Source of the DNA: Tamlana sp038148895
Lineage (GTDB): Bacteria > Bacteroidota > Bacteroidia > Flavobacteriales > Flavobacteriaceae
NCBI GenBank assembly: GCA_038148895.1
Contig: JBBVGQ010000006.1
Strand: one strand, 5' to 3'
Length of the DNA stretch: 64,000 nucleotides
Position 1 is the stretch's first letter; every line of letters starts with the position of its first letter. Shown here piece after piece: positions 54,193-63,439 of the stretch. Position numbers and translations under genes: made by a program. Under the pieces are notes generated by a model. That model was not told where the DNA came from and made no database searches. It was given only the letters and a program-made list of their open reading frames with translations.

Positions 54193-56589
54193 TTATTCTA
54201 TCTCCCATTCAAATATCCCAGCTGCAGTTTTCTCGGCCAATTTAATTTCCATTTTTATGGCAGTTGTTTCTACAGTTTTAAAAACCACTTCATTTGGTAG
54301 CCCTTTCTCGGTTGTATAGGTTGTAGTATTTTCAACTGGTTGCCATTGATCATTAGAATCTTTGTAATATATTTTCCAATAATCTGGCACTTGACAGCCA
54401 CCCCAAGGTTTGTCGTCGTACCAATAAACCGTAGAACGACTTACTGTTTTTTTAGAGTCGAAAGTATAAGAAATCCACTCTGTAGTTCCCTCTTTAGGCC
54501 ACCAGTGGTAATAGGGAATTGATCTATCTTCTGCGTCAAGTGGTATTAAGCCGTCATTAATAGCAACAATTGGTTTAACTTTATGAGATGCTTCTACTTT
54601 GCTTTCCGAAGCAAGAGAAGGAGCCATAGCTGGTTTTGTTGCGTTTAATTCTATAGGCAACCAAACAGCCATATCTCCACTGCCACGGTGTGCCCAGGCA
54701 TAATAAGGAATCATGTTTAAGGTTACATCTTTGGCCACAATTTTACCGTCTTCACTGTAGCTTAACGTTTGTGCGCCGGTATGAATCATGTTTATGCCAT
54801 AGAGTAAATCTTTTTTGGATTCCATTTCAAACTCAGGTTTCTTATTTAAGATGATACTAAAAATATCAAAATTATTATCTGGCCACTCGGCACAATACAC
54901 AAGAGGCCCGCATTCAATAGAAACCTTGCCCCTATCATTTTCAACAGCAGAATGGGCTTTTACAGTTCGAGGTTCCATTTCAAAATTAATTTCTACTTTA
55001 TCACCTTTCTTCCAAGTTCTGCTAATGTTAAAATACCCTTTATTAATTTTTGATAAAACTTCTTTTCCGTTGACTTTTACATAAAATTTTAAATCTTTTT
55101 TATCGGAGTAACTGTATAGATTTGATGGAACCACTTCGTTTTGAAGCCATCCAGGTACTCTTATTTTAAGAATGAAATCTTGTTTTCGTTCAGTAGAAAC
55201 ATCAATAGCAACGTTGCCACTCCATGGGTAATTAGTTTTTTGAATAATTTTTAACGATTTTCCGTTTAGTTTTAAGGTTGATTCATTTGCCATAAATAAG
55301 TTGATGTAAACATTATTTTCATCAACAGCATAAATATAACCTGGTACAGATGGAATAAAACGACTAATGTTTGATGGACAACAGGCACAACCGAACCAAG
55401 CTTGTCGCTGGTGTTGACCTATGGACTCTAAAGGATTTGGGTAGAAAAAGCTTCCGCCATCCAACGATACGCCAGAAATAAGTCCGTTATAAAGGGTGCG
55501 CTCTAAAACATCATAGTACTTTGCATCTCCATGAAGAAGAAATAAACGGTAGTTTAAATATACGTTACCAATGGCGGCACAGGTTTCACAATATGCAGAC
55601 ATATTTGGTAATTCGTAATTTTTTCCAAAAGCTTCTCCATGCCCCGTTGCACCTATTCCTCCAGTTATGTACAGTTTTTTTGATACAATATTGTCCCATA
55701 TTTTATCTATAGCATGAATATAGCCTTCATCACCTGTCAGTGCTGCAACATCAGCCATACCAGAATACATATAGGCGGCCCTAACAGCGTGGCCCACAGC
55801 CTCATCTTGCTCCAAAACAGGCTTGTGTGATTGGCTGTATTCACTTTTTATATGTGTTTGTCCACGCTCATCTAATAATAATTTAGCGAAATCAAGATAT
55901 TTTTTATCCCCAGTTACCACTGAAAGTTTTGCAAGTGCCATTTCTGTGATTTGATGCCCAGGGACAACCATAATTTGCCCTGGTTCGTTACCAATTTCTC
56001 GTATGGCACAATCAGCGAAATCAATAGCTATATCAAGCAAATTTCTTTTTTCTGTTGATTGAAAGTGGGCAACGGCGCCTTCAACTAGATGGCCTAAATT
56101 GTACAATTCATGGCTTAATTCTTCCTCTTTTACCCAACGCTTATCTCCAGCCCAGTCATGTGCATGATTGGGGTTCATGGTTCTGAACGTGTACAGATAG
56201 CCATCGGGCTCTTGTGCTTTTTCAACAATCTTTATAAGGCTATCTATATATTTTTCTAATTTTCTATTGGGATGGGTTTGCATTGAATAACTTGCCCCCT
56301 CTATTGTCTTATAAACATCTGTATCGTCAAAAGTAAAACCCTCAGCTTTGTGTTTATCACTGGGGTTGGCTGCCATCAAGAAATTGTCGTAACGGCCAGT
56401 CTCTTCACATTTTCCAAAAGCAAGGGGAATTGTGGTTTCTCTACTAGCTTCAATACGTTGCCCCCAAAAGGCATCATTTACTTTAACAGAAGTAAAAGGA
56501 ACTGGAGTTATTGGGTAACCGGTTTTTGTTTGTCCTGTTGCTATTGTTAAATTGCTTAGTATAATAAGTTTGATTAATGACTTGTTCAT
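54193..56589 (-). CDS. GH127 beta-L-arabinofuranosidase (HypBA1-like)
   Basis: Of the four DUF1680 enzymes in this window, this one is closest to the founding GH127 enzyme HypBA1. The 798-residue exported protein has E319 (TGHGEAFGKNYELPN) as acid/base, E335 and C337 (YCETCAAI) and C403-C404 in CACCPSNISRF, with the 16-residue spacing between the two glutamates preserved. GH127 releases beta-L-arabinofuranose from Ara-Hyp and oligo-arabinosyl hydroxyproline. An extra beta-sandwich of about 150 residues at the C-terminus (WISYTFDSKKTVSRSTVYW) may bind sugar. It is convergent with the AraC gene, 20 bases apart, and has its own upstream region. No sorting domain; probably periplasmic. Confidence 0.9.
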   Translation of the reverse strand: MNKSLIKLIILSNLTIATGQTKTGYPITPVPFTSVKVNDAFWGQRIEASRETTIPLAFGKCEETGRYDNFLMAANPSDKHKAEGFTFDDTDVYKTIEGASYSMQTHPNRKLEKYIDSLIKIVEKAQEPDGYLYTFRTMNPNHAHDWAGDKRWVKEEELSHELYNLGHLVEGAVAHFQSTEKRNLLDIAIDFADCAIREIGNEPGQIMVVPGHQITEMALAKLSVVTGDKKYLDFAKLLLDERGQTHIKSEYSQSHKPVLEQDEAVGHAVRAAYMYSGMADVAALTGDEGYIHAIDKIWDNIVSKKLYITGGIGATGHGEAFGKNYELPNMSAYCETCAAIGNVYLNYRLFLLHGDAKYYDVLERTLYNGLISGVSLDGGSFFYPNPLESIGQHQRQAWFGCACCPSNISRFIPSVPGYIYAVDENNVYINLFMANESTLKLNGKSLKIIQKTNYPWSGNVAIDVSTERKQDFILKIRVPGWLQNEVVPSNLYSYSDKKDLKFYVKVNGKEVLSKINKGYFNISRTWKKGDKVEINFEMEPRTVKAHSAVENDRGKVSIECGPLVYCAEWPDNNFDIFSIILNKKPEFEMESKKDLLYGINMIHTGAQTLSYSEDGKIVAKDVTLNMIPYYAWAHRGSGDMAVWLPIELNATKPAMAPSLASESKVEASHKVKPIVAINDGLIPLDAEDRSIPYYHWWPKEGTTEWISYTFDSKKTVSRSTVYWYDDKPWGGCQVPDYWKIYYKDSNDQWQPVENTTTYTTEKGLPNEVVFKTVETTAIKMEIKLAEKTAAGIFEWEIE

Positions 56590-56771
56590 TTTTATTCGTT
56601 TACATATTCCAGAAATTGGTATAAAAGTATTTTCTAAATTCTTTTTCGTGTTAGTATTATTACCACAAAGAGGTATTATATTATCTTATTTTTTATAAAG
56701 TCAATTGAACAATATAGATAGTTTGGTATTTGGTGAACTGAAAAATCATATCTAAGCAAAAACTTATTGTT

Positions 56772-57827
56772 TTAATGTTTATTTGTCTTTACCAATTTAA
56801 AACTATCCCACACCCAAAGCAGACGTTTTTTTAAGGTATCTATAGGGTGTAATTCTTCAGCAAGACCACGTTCAGATAGGTATAGGGTTGCGGTGTATCC
56901 TTTGCCTTTTTGGTCAATCCAGAAAAAAACGATGTAGCAAGAGCGCATGTTTAAAAGAGGTGTTTTTGGGAGCATGGTGCTGGTGTTCTGGTTTTCTATT
57001 GTAATCATTCGAGCATAGCTAATATCGTCGGGCAAAGATACAGGAACTAAGCTTGTATTGATATTAATGTCCTGCTGTTGGTCTAATATGGTACCAATAA
57101 ACTCGGTTTGGCAATAGTTTTCAAAAGCTTCAATGTTTGCGCATTTTTTTAAAGACAAAGGCATAATACCTGCGGCCTCAGAATAAGTGCTGGAGATTAA
57201 TGGATTTCTAAAAGCTAGGGCAACTTTTTGTTTGTCTCGTAACAGTAATTCCCAAGAGGGTAAAGGTTTAAAATGATAATCGTGTGTTTTTCCGGCGTAC
57301 CAATGTATGGTGTCGTTCCAGGTGTTTTCCCGAAAATCATGATTGCCATTCATGGGAACAATGCAATAGCGGTCTTGTATGTTGCTATTGTAGGCTTGTA
57401 AGCGCCTAAGGCCTTCGATAGGCTCCAGTTCTGCTATTTGGCCAGCAATCCTTTGGTCGGTTTGGCGTATAGGTTTTAAGGTTATATAGTAATCTGTACT
57501 CGGTTGCAGATCTAATATAACCTCCTTGGTAATATCTTTAATTTTTGTTCGTAATCGGGTGGGTCCCGTAAGTTTTGTGTGTACCCGATAAATGTGATTC
57601 ATCTTTGCTTTTACACAAAACCCCGCATCATCGTTAATAATTACGGCCAACCAATTTTCAGGAAATTCGTCACCCTCTTCTCTTAGAAAATAAATCTGGG
57701 CTAAAGTCTCAGGATTTAGATTCGCTGGTCCTGGCGTATATACCATGGGCATTGTCTGTGCCATAAGAGGAACTTTAACCAAAAGGTATAAGAATATGAA
57801 GATGGGATGCGCTATAGTAGGTTTCAT
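56772..57827 (-). CDS. Exported protein of unknown function
   Basis: I do not recognise this 351-residue protein. It has a signal peptide (VPLMAQ, about residue 24) and no membrane segment or sorting domain, so it is probably periplasmic. Visible features are a fibronectin-like stretch (DLQPSTDYYITLKPI near 110-124), several cysteines and a conserved-looking WNDTIHWYAG segment. It lies between the GH127 gene and the divergent 2H phosphoesterase gene and shows no link to either locus. The many GC-richer codons compared with neighbours may hint at different history. Confidence 0.55.
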   Translation of the reverse strand: MKPTIAHPIFIFLYLLVKVPLMAQTMPMVYTPGPANLNPETLAQIYFLREEGDEFPENWLAVIINDDAGFCVKAKMNHIYRVHTKLTGPTRLRTKIKDITKEVILDLQPSTDYYITLKPIRQTDQRIAGQIAELEPIEGLRRLQAYNSNIQDRYCIVPMNGNHDFRENTWNDTIHWYAGKTHDYHFKPLPSWELLLRDKQKVALAFRNPLISSTYSEAAGIMPLSLKKCANIEAFENYCQTEFIGTILDQQQDININTSLVPVSLPDDISYARMITIENQNTSTMLPKTPLLNMRSCYIVFFWIDQKGKGYTATLYLSERGLAEELHPIDTLKKRLLWVWDSFKLVKTNKH

Positions 57828-57952
57828 ATTTGGTGCTCGTGCATCGTTATAAATTGTAATTTAAGGTATGCATTTTTTGTGATATTATTGACCTTTAATA
57901 AAGAAAATAAATGGTTGTTTTTTTTAGTGTATTTATTATTTTTTACATTAAA

Positions 57953-58501
57953 ATGAAACAATTAATCCGGGAATACACCTTAAGAATTGTACCGCCTAAT
58001 CCTATTTATGAACATGTGTTGGGGTTGAAGGGGAAGTTTAGGGATATTTTTGGAAAGTATCAATATTCTAGTTCTAAACCACATGTTACCATGGCGCTTT
58101 TTAGAATGGAAACAAAATATGAAGAAAGGTTGGTCAATATTGTTACTAAACTCTCAAAAGAAAAATATTTCACTGTTGATATTTTAGGGATTAATGCATT
58201 TTATAATGCACATGTGCTTCTTTTGGAGATTGATAACAGCAAGGACATAAGTGAGTTTTTTCATAAAACCAGTGCGTTGTTTAACGAAGAACTTAATGAT
58301 GTGGTTCCAAAAATATTTATTTCAAAATCGCCGCACATGACAATTTCAAAAGTTAAAAATAAAGCTATGCTGGATGACTGCCTTGAGTTATTTAAAAAAC
58401 AGCCTTACAGTAATAGTTTTATTGTTAAAGAATTGATACTTACTTCTAGACGACTTAATCAAACTTGGGATTGGGAACTTTCTATTCCTTTATCTGAGTA
58501 G
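57953..58501 (+). CDS. 2H phosphoesterase (2'-5' RNA ligase family)
   Basis: The 182-residue cytoplasmic protein has the two HxT motifs of the 2H superfamily, KPHVTMALF near residue 43 and SPHMTISKV near residue 122 of this start. These enzymes hydrolyse or ligate 2'-5' or cyclic phosphodiester bonds in RNA or nucleotides. I start it at the ATG at 57953 (MKQLIREYTLRI), because the 14 residues before it in the longer frame are a poor, hydrophobic leader. No functional tie to the glycan loci is visible. Confidence 0.75.
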   Translation: MKQLIREYTLRIVPPNPIYEHVLGLKGKFRDIFGKYQYSSSKPHVTMALFRMETKYEERLVNIVTKLSKEKYFTVDILGINAFYNAHVLLLEIDNSKDISEFFHKTSALFNEELNDVVPKIFISKSPHMTISKVKNKAMLDDCLELFKKQPYSNSFIVKELILTSRRLNQTWDWELSIPLSE

Positions 58502-58520
58502 TTCTAAATGTTGTTGGCTA

Positions 58521-58824
58521 TTAGCTGATCATACCAAGTTTAGCAACAATTCTAAATCCAACATGGTTTGGGGTGGAATCAAATTTTGTTCCCCGTTTTG
58601 GCAGATATCCTGAAACCGGTGCAATAGGGTACATTGCACAATAATGGGCTGTCTTTTATCACATGTTCCTGTTGACAGGGATTTTACCTAGAATATATCT
58701 AATGGAGCAGCTATTTCATTGTTTTTTCAACAGCTCTGTTATTGAGCTCTTTGGTGTTCTTTTTGCAGCCAAAAATCAACACACTTAAAAATTGGAAAAT
58801 AAGTATATTGGAAATGGTTTTAAC
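58521..58824 (-). pseudogene. Decayed formylglycine-generating enzyme, internally deleted
   Basis: On the minus strand the first codons read VKTISNILIF then VLIFGCKKNTKELNN, matching the start and lipobox of the intact FGE at 3618-4691. The start codon has become GTT. After about 30 codons the sequence jumps, across a deletion of roughly 800 bases and an in-frame stop, to QQEHVIKDSPLLCNVPYC, corresponding to the active-site cysteine segment, then after a frameshift to NHVGFRIVAKLG near the C-terminus. Both catalytic cysteines are still readable, but the gene cannot make an enzyme. Confidence 0.9.
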
Positions 58825-58861
58825 TATTTTAAATTTTATTGAAAGCGCAAAAATAAAAGAT

Positions 58862-58893
58862 AATAGCTGAGATTTCTTGTCATCTCAGCTATT
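58862..58893 (-). terminator. Terminator after the GH13 gene
   Basis: A perfect 12-bp stem, AATAGCTGAGAT and ATCTCAGCTATT with an 8-base loop, lies 29 bases after the GH13 stop. On the minus strand it is followed by the T-rich TATCTTTTATTTTT. Confidence 0.85.
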
Positions 58894-58922
58894 AAACATT
58901 CTAAACAAACTAAACTACTTAA

Positions 58923-61838
58923 TCAGAACTTAACGAGTTTAATAACCTTTTGTTCTGTTAAGTTAGACATTATTTTTACTAAGTACATACTTTTCGGCAA
59001 TTCTGAAATATCAAAATTTTGGTCTTTTTGAAAATTACCTTTAAAGCTTTTAAGCAATTTACCCGTAATGCTATACACTTCAACAAGGTTAACATTCGAG
59101 CTAATTTTAAAACTATTTCTAACCGGATTTGGGTAAACCCCGATTTTATTATCGGAGAGATTTTTTATCGATAACGTAGATACTTGATTTCCATAAATTC
59201 TAAACTCTCCTGAAGGTAAATTAATTGAAGTTGTAGAACCGTCGATGGTTGAGTTTCCTGTTTCGTCCATTAAATCGTACCACGTCCCAGCGTACGGAAA
59301 GTTTGGTGCTATATTTTGATCCGTAAAATCAAAGTTTGCCAATATAACTACATTTTTTAGCGTTGAAGATGATAGTTCATCATCAAAAACATAAATCTTG
59401 GGTGTTAATGTACCAGATTCAATAGTATAATTGCCTTCAAATACGGGTTCCTGGATTTTTAACTGAATTAGCCTAGACCAATCATCATAAATTTGTCTTC
59501 TATTAGTATCTCCAAGCCAGTTCTCAGACCATTGCGGCTGTGGTTTTGTGCTTAATTTACAATCACCATCATCATTACCATCATAATCTGAATTCACTGT
59601 TACCCCATCAGAACACAACCAAATGGAATTATCCATGCCTAAATCTGCAAAATGCCAAATCATTTTTGGCCCTGGAATTGGAATAGAAACAGCTCCAATA
59701 GCAGACATTCTGGTTAATGAGTTGTTTAAACTGAAACCCGAACAATCTAATCCGCCATATTCTGTCATTTCATACATTATACGGTCTTTATCATGACTTT
59801 CTGGATAACCTAAAGAACGTTTTTCTGTAAATCCATGCGAAAGATGTCCCATTCTGTCTATATTCAAGTCTCTAGCATTTGGTGGATTATTGCAATCTTC
59901 TGTTTTTCCTTGTGATAAATTCTTATAGGAATTCCACATTTCGCTCCACATCATAATTCCTTTACCTTCATCAACTCGGTAATCGGCCCATTCTATTTCT
60001 TCATCTAATGATGTTTTTCCGTCGTTGTTGTTATCCCATCCTGTACCGAGGTGTTCAAAAATAACATAATGGTCAGCATCCAAACTCCAGCTATAATCCG
60101 CGTAATCTTTTAGGATGGCAACCCTATCTGCATTATAATCGTTGGTGCAGCCTTCGTTGTTTTGGCAGTTTTGCGTAAACCCTTTAGTTAAATCCCATCT
60201 AAAGCCATCGATATTGAATTCTTCAATCCAATGTTTGACAACACGTTTCGCATAAACTTTAGTAAATGAGTTGGAGTGGTTAAAGTCTGAGCCAACGCTG
60301 TAGGTATGCTTAGCACTTGTATTGAAATACGGGTTTTCCGAACTTGGATCGCCCCAGCCATCGCCATCGGGGTCGTTCATCCATAACCGTACCATTGGGT
60401 TTCTTCCAAATGCATGGTTTAGTGCCAGATCCAAAATTACTGCAATACCATTTTGATGGTAAACATCTACCAATTCTTTTAACTTGTCTTCGGTGCCATA
60501 AAATTTGTCCAATGCCATGTGGAAGGCCGTATTGTAACCCCAACTTTCGTTACCCTCAAATTCCATAATAGGCATGAGTTCAATGGCATTAACATTTAGA
60601 TTTTTAAAGTAATCTATTTTGTCGATAAGGTCTTGAAAGTTTCTATCTGCATCAAAATCACGAATCAAAACCTCATATATAACAAGATCTTCTTTTTTAG
60701 GTTTTGAAAAGTTTGTGACTTGCCAATTGTATTCTGGTTTGTTGGTTTGCAATACGGTAACCTCACGTTCTTGACCTTGGGGATATGTTGGCAGATTGGG
60801 GTAGGAAGAAGCGGGTATCCAAGGGTCATCGTATGGTGATAACACCAAAGTTGAATAAGGATCGGCCGTTTTTACCAAAGCTGGTGAATTAGCCATAGGT
60901 GTTTTGTCAACCGCCCAATATTGATAGGTTTCTATTTGGCCAGAGGTCAAGCCGGTTAGGGTTAACCAAAATTTATTATTTCTTGATGGATCCCTTTTCA
61001 TGGCATAGCTTGCATCGGGTTGGTAGTTGTTGAAGCTACCGGCTACATATACAAAATCTTTGCCTGGAGCATACAAAACCAGTGTGGCTGTTGTGGGGTC
61101 ACTTTCATCATAAGTTATCCCGTCAAGATAGGTTTGTGGCATAATATCAAAGCTGCTGCCAGGATCAATTATTGCCCGAAATGTTTTTGTTTTTGTTTCA
61201 CCTGAAATAGTGGTTTCAAGAGTGTAGTTTTTGTTCTCGGTTATATTGGTGTCTGTGTAGTTATAGGATTCAATGCCCGATTGTGTGTTAATGGTGTTGC
61301 CGTTGGCTTTTAGAGTATAATCAGCAATACCACCGGTGTTTGAAGCTGAGATGTTTAAGTTATCTCCTGAATTTAAAATGGAGATTGGATTTGCAGGTGA
61401 TGTTAATGTTACTTGAAAAAGACCAACATCTACAAGATAATCTTCAGATTGTTTGTTGCCCGAGCCATCTTTGGCTTTTATAAGAAATCCAATTCTGCCA
61501 ATATCATTTCTGATGAAAAACTCGGTAGGTTTAAAAGTAATGGAATATTCATTGTTCTCGTAATGCAATTCATTGGCAATGTTTGAGTCTGTCCAGGAGC
61601 CATTGGTAGGGCAATCTTGTTGGTTGGCTAGATTAGTATCGTACGACCATGCCCAAAGATAGAGTTTGTTGTCCGTAACGCCCCAGGCAGTTTCGTCAAT
61701 GGAGTCTCCATCAAAAGTTATGGTAATGTTATCGGTTTGCTGAAAGGGGTTGGGAGATATGCTATAAGTTACGTCTTGTTTTTGGGCACTAATATACATT
61801 GTGGACAAAAACAAGAGTAGTGCAGTAATTCTTTTCAT
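58923..61838 (-). CDS. GH13 alpha-amylase-family enzyme with T9SS sorting domain
   Basis: The 971-residue secreted protein has a signal peptide (to about 18), beta-sandwich modules (20-230), a CBM48-like starch-associated domain (about 240-350, VYVAGSFNNYQPDASYAM), and the GH13 barrel (about 385-800). The catalytic triad is D549 (DGFRWD), E595 (IFEHLG) and D683 (PESHDKD), and LDLALNHAFG is conserved region I. A T9SS type A domain (VYPNPVRNS) ends it, placing it at the surface. It cleaves alpha-glucans such as starch, glycogen or pullulan. It sits downstream of a SusE/F-like and a SusD gene, forming a starch locus separate from the glycoprotein locus. Confidence 0.9.
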   Translation of the reverse strand: MKRITALLLFLSTMYISAQKQDVTYSISPNPFQQTDNITITFDGDSIDETAWGVTDNKLYLWAWSYDTNLANQQDCPTNGSWTDSNIANELHYENNEYSITFKPTEFFIRNDIGRIGFLIKAKDGSGNKQSEDYLVDVGLFQVTLTSPANPISILNSGDNLNISASNTGGIADYTLKANGNTINTQSGIESYNYTDTNITENKNYTLETTISGETKTKTFRAIIDPGSSFDIMPQTYLDGITYDESDPTTATLVLYAPGKDFVYVAGSFNNYQPDASYAMKRDPSRNNKFWLTLTGLTSGQIETYQYWAVDKTPMANSPALVKTADPYSTLVLSPYDDPWIPASSYPNLPTYPQGQEREVTVLQTNKPEYNWQVTNFSKPKKEDLVIYEVLIRDFDADRNFQDLIDKIDYFKNLNVNAIELMPIMEFEGNESWGYNTAFHMALDKFYGTEDKLKELVDVYHQNGIAVILDLALNHAFGRNPMVRLWMNDPDGDGWGDPSSENPYFNTSAKHTYSVGSDFNHSNSFTKVYAKRVVKHWIEEFNIDGFRWDLTKGFTQNCQNNEGCTNDYNADRVAILKDYADYSWSLDADHYVIFEHLGTGWDNNNDGKTSLDEEIEWADYRVDEGKGIMMWSEMWNSYKNLSQGKTEDCNNPPNARDLNIDRMGHLSHGFTEKRSLGYPESHDKDRIMYEMTEYGGLDCSGFSLNNSLTRMSAIGAVSIPIPGPKMIWHFADLGMDNSIWLCSDGVTVNSDYDGNDDGDCKLSTKPQPQWSENWLGDTNRRQIYDDWSRLIQLKIQEPVFEGNYTIESGTLTPKIYVFDDELSSSTLKNVVILANFDFTDQNIAPNFPYAGTWYDLMDETGNSTIDGSTTSINLPSGEFRIYGNQVSTLSIKNLSDNKIGVYPNPVRNSFKISSNVNLVEVYSITGKLLKSFKGNFQKDQNFDISELPKSMYLVKIMSNLTEQKVIKLVKF

Positions 61839-61931
61839 TTGACTATTTTTTTAAAGAAAATGTTCTTTACCATCAAGTATCTCTGTTAAATCAAGAGTTA
61901 CTTTGGGTTAATTTTCATAGAAATTTTAATA

Positions 61932-61966
61932 AAAGAGGCTGTATTATTTAGCAATACAACCTCTTT
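61932..61966 (-). terminator. Probable terminator after the SusE/F-like gene
   Basis: AAAGAGGCTGTATT and AATACAACCTCTTT form a 14-bp stem with one G-T pair and a 7-base loop, about 50 bases after the stop at 62017. On the minus strand it ends CCTCTTTT. Since it precedes the GH13 gene it may reduce transcription into it. Confidence 0.65.
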
Positions 61967-62016
61967 GTTAAATTTATATTACTACAAGTGTTGTACTTGT
62001 ATTTTGGATGGACAAA

Positions 62017-63420
62017 TTATCTTTTTCCTAAGTAATATACAGGTCCAGATGGGTCGTTAAAATCGATGCTCACTACATAGTTCCCAGCAGTAACGTCAAT
62101 ATTGTTATCTGCATCTTGGTCTAGAATATTGTCGCCGTTTGCATCACCATAGTCGCCATTCCACGTATTGTTTGGTCTAAACTTAATTTGGCCATCAACC
62201 AAAGTGATATTTTCTGCGAACCAAACGCCTGGTTGAATCTCTGTTAGAGCTGCATCAGAAACAGGTACGTCAGGTGTTCCTGCATCTCCGTCATGGTCCC
62301 AACTATTATTGCCCCAATTATTAAATCCAGACCCTACAGCTCCCCATACAGTGGCCTCTTCAATAGTATAGCTGTTATCTTTGAAATCGACTGTAACTAA
62401 ATAATGTCCTTCAGTTACGGGAATATTGTTGTCGGAATCAGTGTCCAAAATACCATCAAGATTAGCATCACCCATATCTCCTGACCATGTATTTAAAGGT
62501 CTGAATTTTATGAACCCATTAAAAAGTTTAACGCTGGCTTTGAAAGTATCGGTGGTATGGTCGTAATATAGTTTTGCATCTATACCAGCTCCGCCCCAAT
62601 TATTATAACCATTTCCAACAATACCCCAAGAGAATGGTTCTATTGAATAAGAATTGTCGTTGGTATTTATGGTAATTTTATAATCTCCGGCAGTAACTGC
62701 AATGTTATTTTCTGGGTCTGCATCCAAAATACCATCCAGATTGGCATCACCTAAATCACCAACCCAAGTATTGTTTTCTCTAAATTTAATTTCTCCATCA
62801 ACTAAATTCACATAAGAAACAATTACACCAGGTGTTCCTGTAGTGTAAAATTTGGCATCAGCAAAATCACCCCAGTTATTGTAACCAGATCCTACAACAC
62901 CCCATGAGGATACTTCAAAAGCACCACCACCTACAACGATATTCGGAAGTTCTACTGAAAGGGTAACTGTTGGCGAAAACTGTTCTGTGGTAGAACTCGG
63001 ATCACCTGGATATGCTCTAACTCTGAAGGAAAATGTGCCTGCGTTTGGTTCTGCTGAGTTGGGGTCGTTATCTAAACCTGCATCAGTGGCAATACCTAAA
63101 AATTCAGCTACTGTTAAAGCGATTTCCGTTGAAGATACTTGACCGCCTACATTTTCCACATCTGTAAAATCACCAATTACGGAATATTGTAGCTGGTAAT
63201 TGATATTTGTCGGTACGTCAAAGTTAGCTGAATTAAAAACAAAGCGTTCAGCAATATTTGATGCTGTTTGTGGTGTTAATACATATTTCGGAAGAAATGA
63301 ATTGACAAAATTGAATTCGCCAACAGGAGCCGCGGTAAATACCAGTTCGTCATCTTGCTCGCAAGATACAAGGCCGATTACGGCAATTAATAGTAACGAT
63401 AAAATTTTTATATTTTTCAT
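62017..63420 (-). CDS. SusE/SusF-like starch-binding lipoprotein
   Basis: This 467-residue lipoprotein (lipobox GLVSCEQDD) has an N-terminal SusE-type domain (about 25-155, NINYQLQYSVIGDF, FSFRVRAYPG). Three tandem modules follow, starting WGVVGSGYNNWG, WGIVGNGYNNWG and WGAVGSGFNNWG near residues 173, 264 and 358. Each ends in a FRxxNTWxGDxGDAN motif and a beta-strand TINTNDNSY-like tail, as in the starch-binding modules of SusE/SusF. It sits on the outer surface and holds alpha-glucan for the SusC/D importer. It is co-directional with the upstream SusD, 19 bases away, and with GH13 downstream. Confidence 0.88.
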   Translation of the reverse strand: MKNIKILSLLLIAVIGLVSCEQDDELVFTAAPVGEFNFVNSFLPKYVLTPQTASNIAERFVFNSANFDVPTNINYQLQYSVIGDFTDVENVGGQVSSTEIALTVAEFLGIATDAGLDNDPNSAEPNAGTFSFRVRAYPGDPSSTTEQFSPTVTLSVELPNIVVGGGAFEVSSWGVVGSGYNNWGDFADAKFYTTGTPGVIVSYVNLVDGEIKFRENNTWVGDLGDANLDGILDADPENNIAVTAGDYKITINTNDNSYSIEPFSWGIVGNGYNNWGGAGIDAKLYYDHTTDTFKASVKLFNGFIKFRPLNTWSGDMGDANLDGILDTDSDNNIPVTEGHYLVTVDFKDNSYTIEEATVWGAVGSGFNNWGNNSWDHDGDAGTPDVPVSDAALTEIQPGVWFAENITLVDGQIKFRPNNTWNGDYGDANGDNILDQDADNNIDVTAGNYVVSIDFNDPSGPVYYLGKR

Positions 63421-63439
63421 AATAGTGATAATTAGTTTT

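Larger units (their letters stand above)
58502..58922. other. 421-base stretch holding a decayed FGE copy
   Basis: The region between the 2H phosphoesterase and the GH13 gene contains the degraded formylglycine-generating enzyme copy (58521-58824), the last codons of a lost upstream GH43-like gene (FNKI-stop, 58826-58842) and the terminator of the GH13 gene (58862-58893). Confidence 0.8.
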
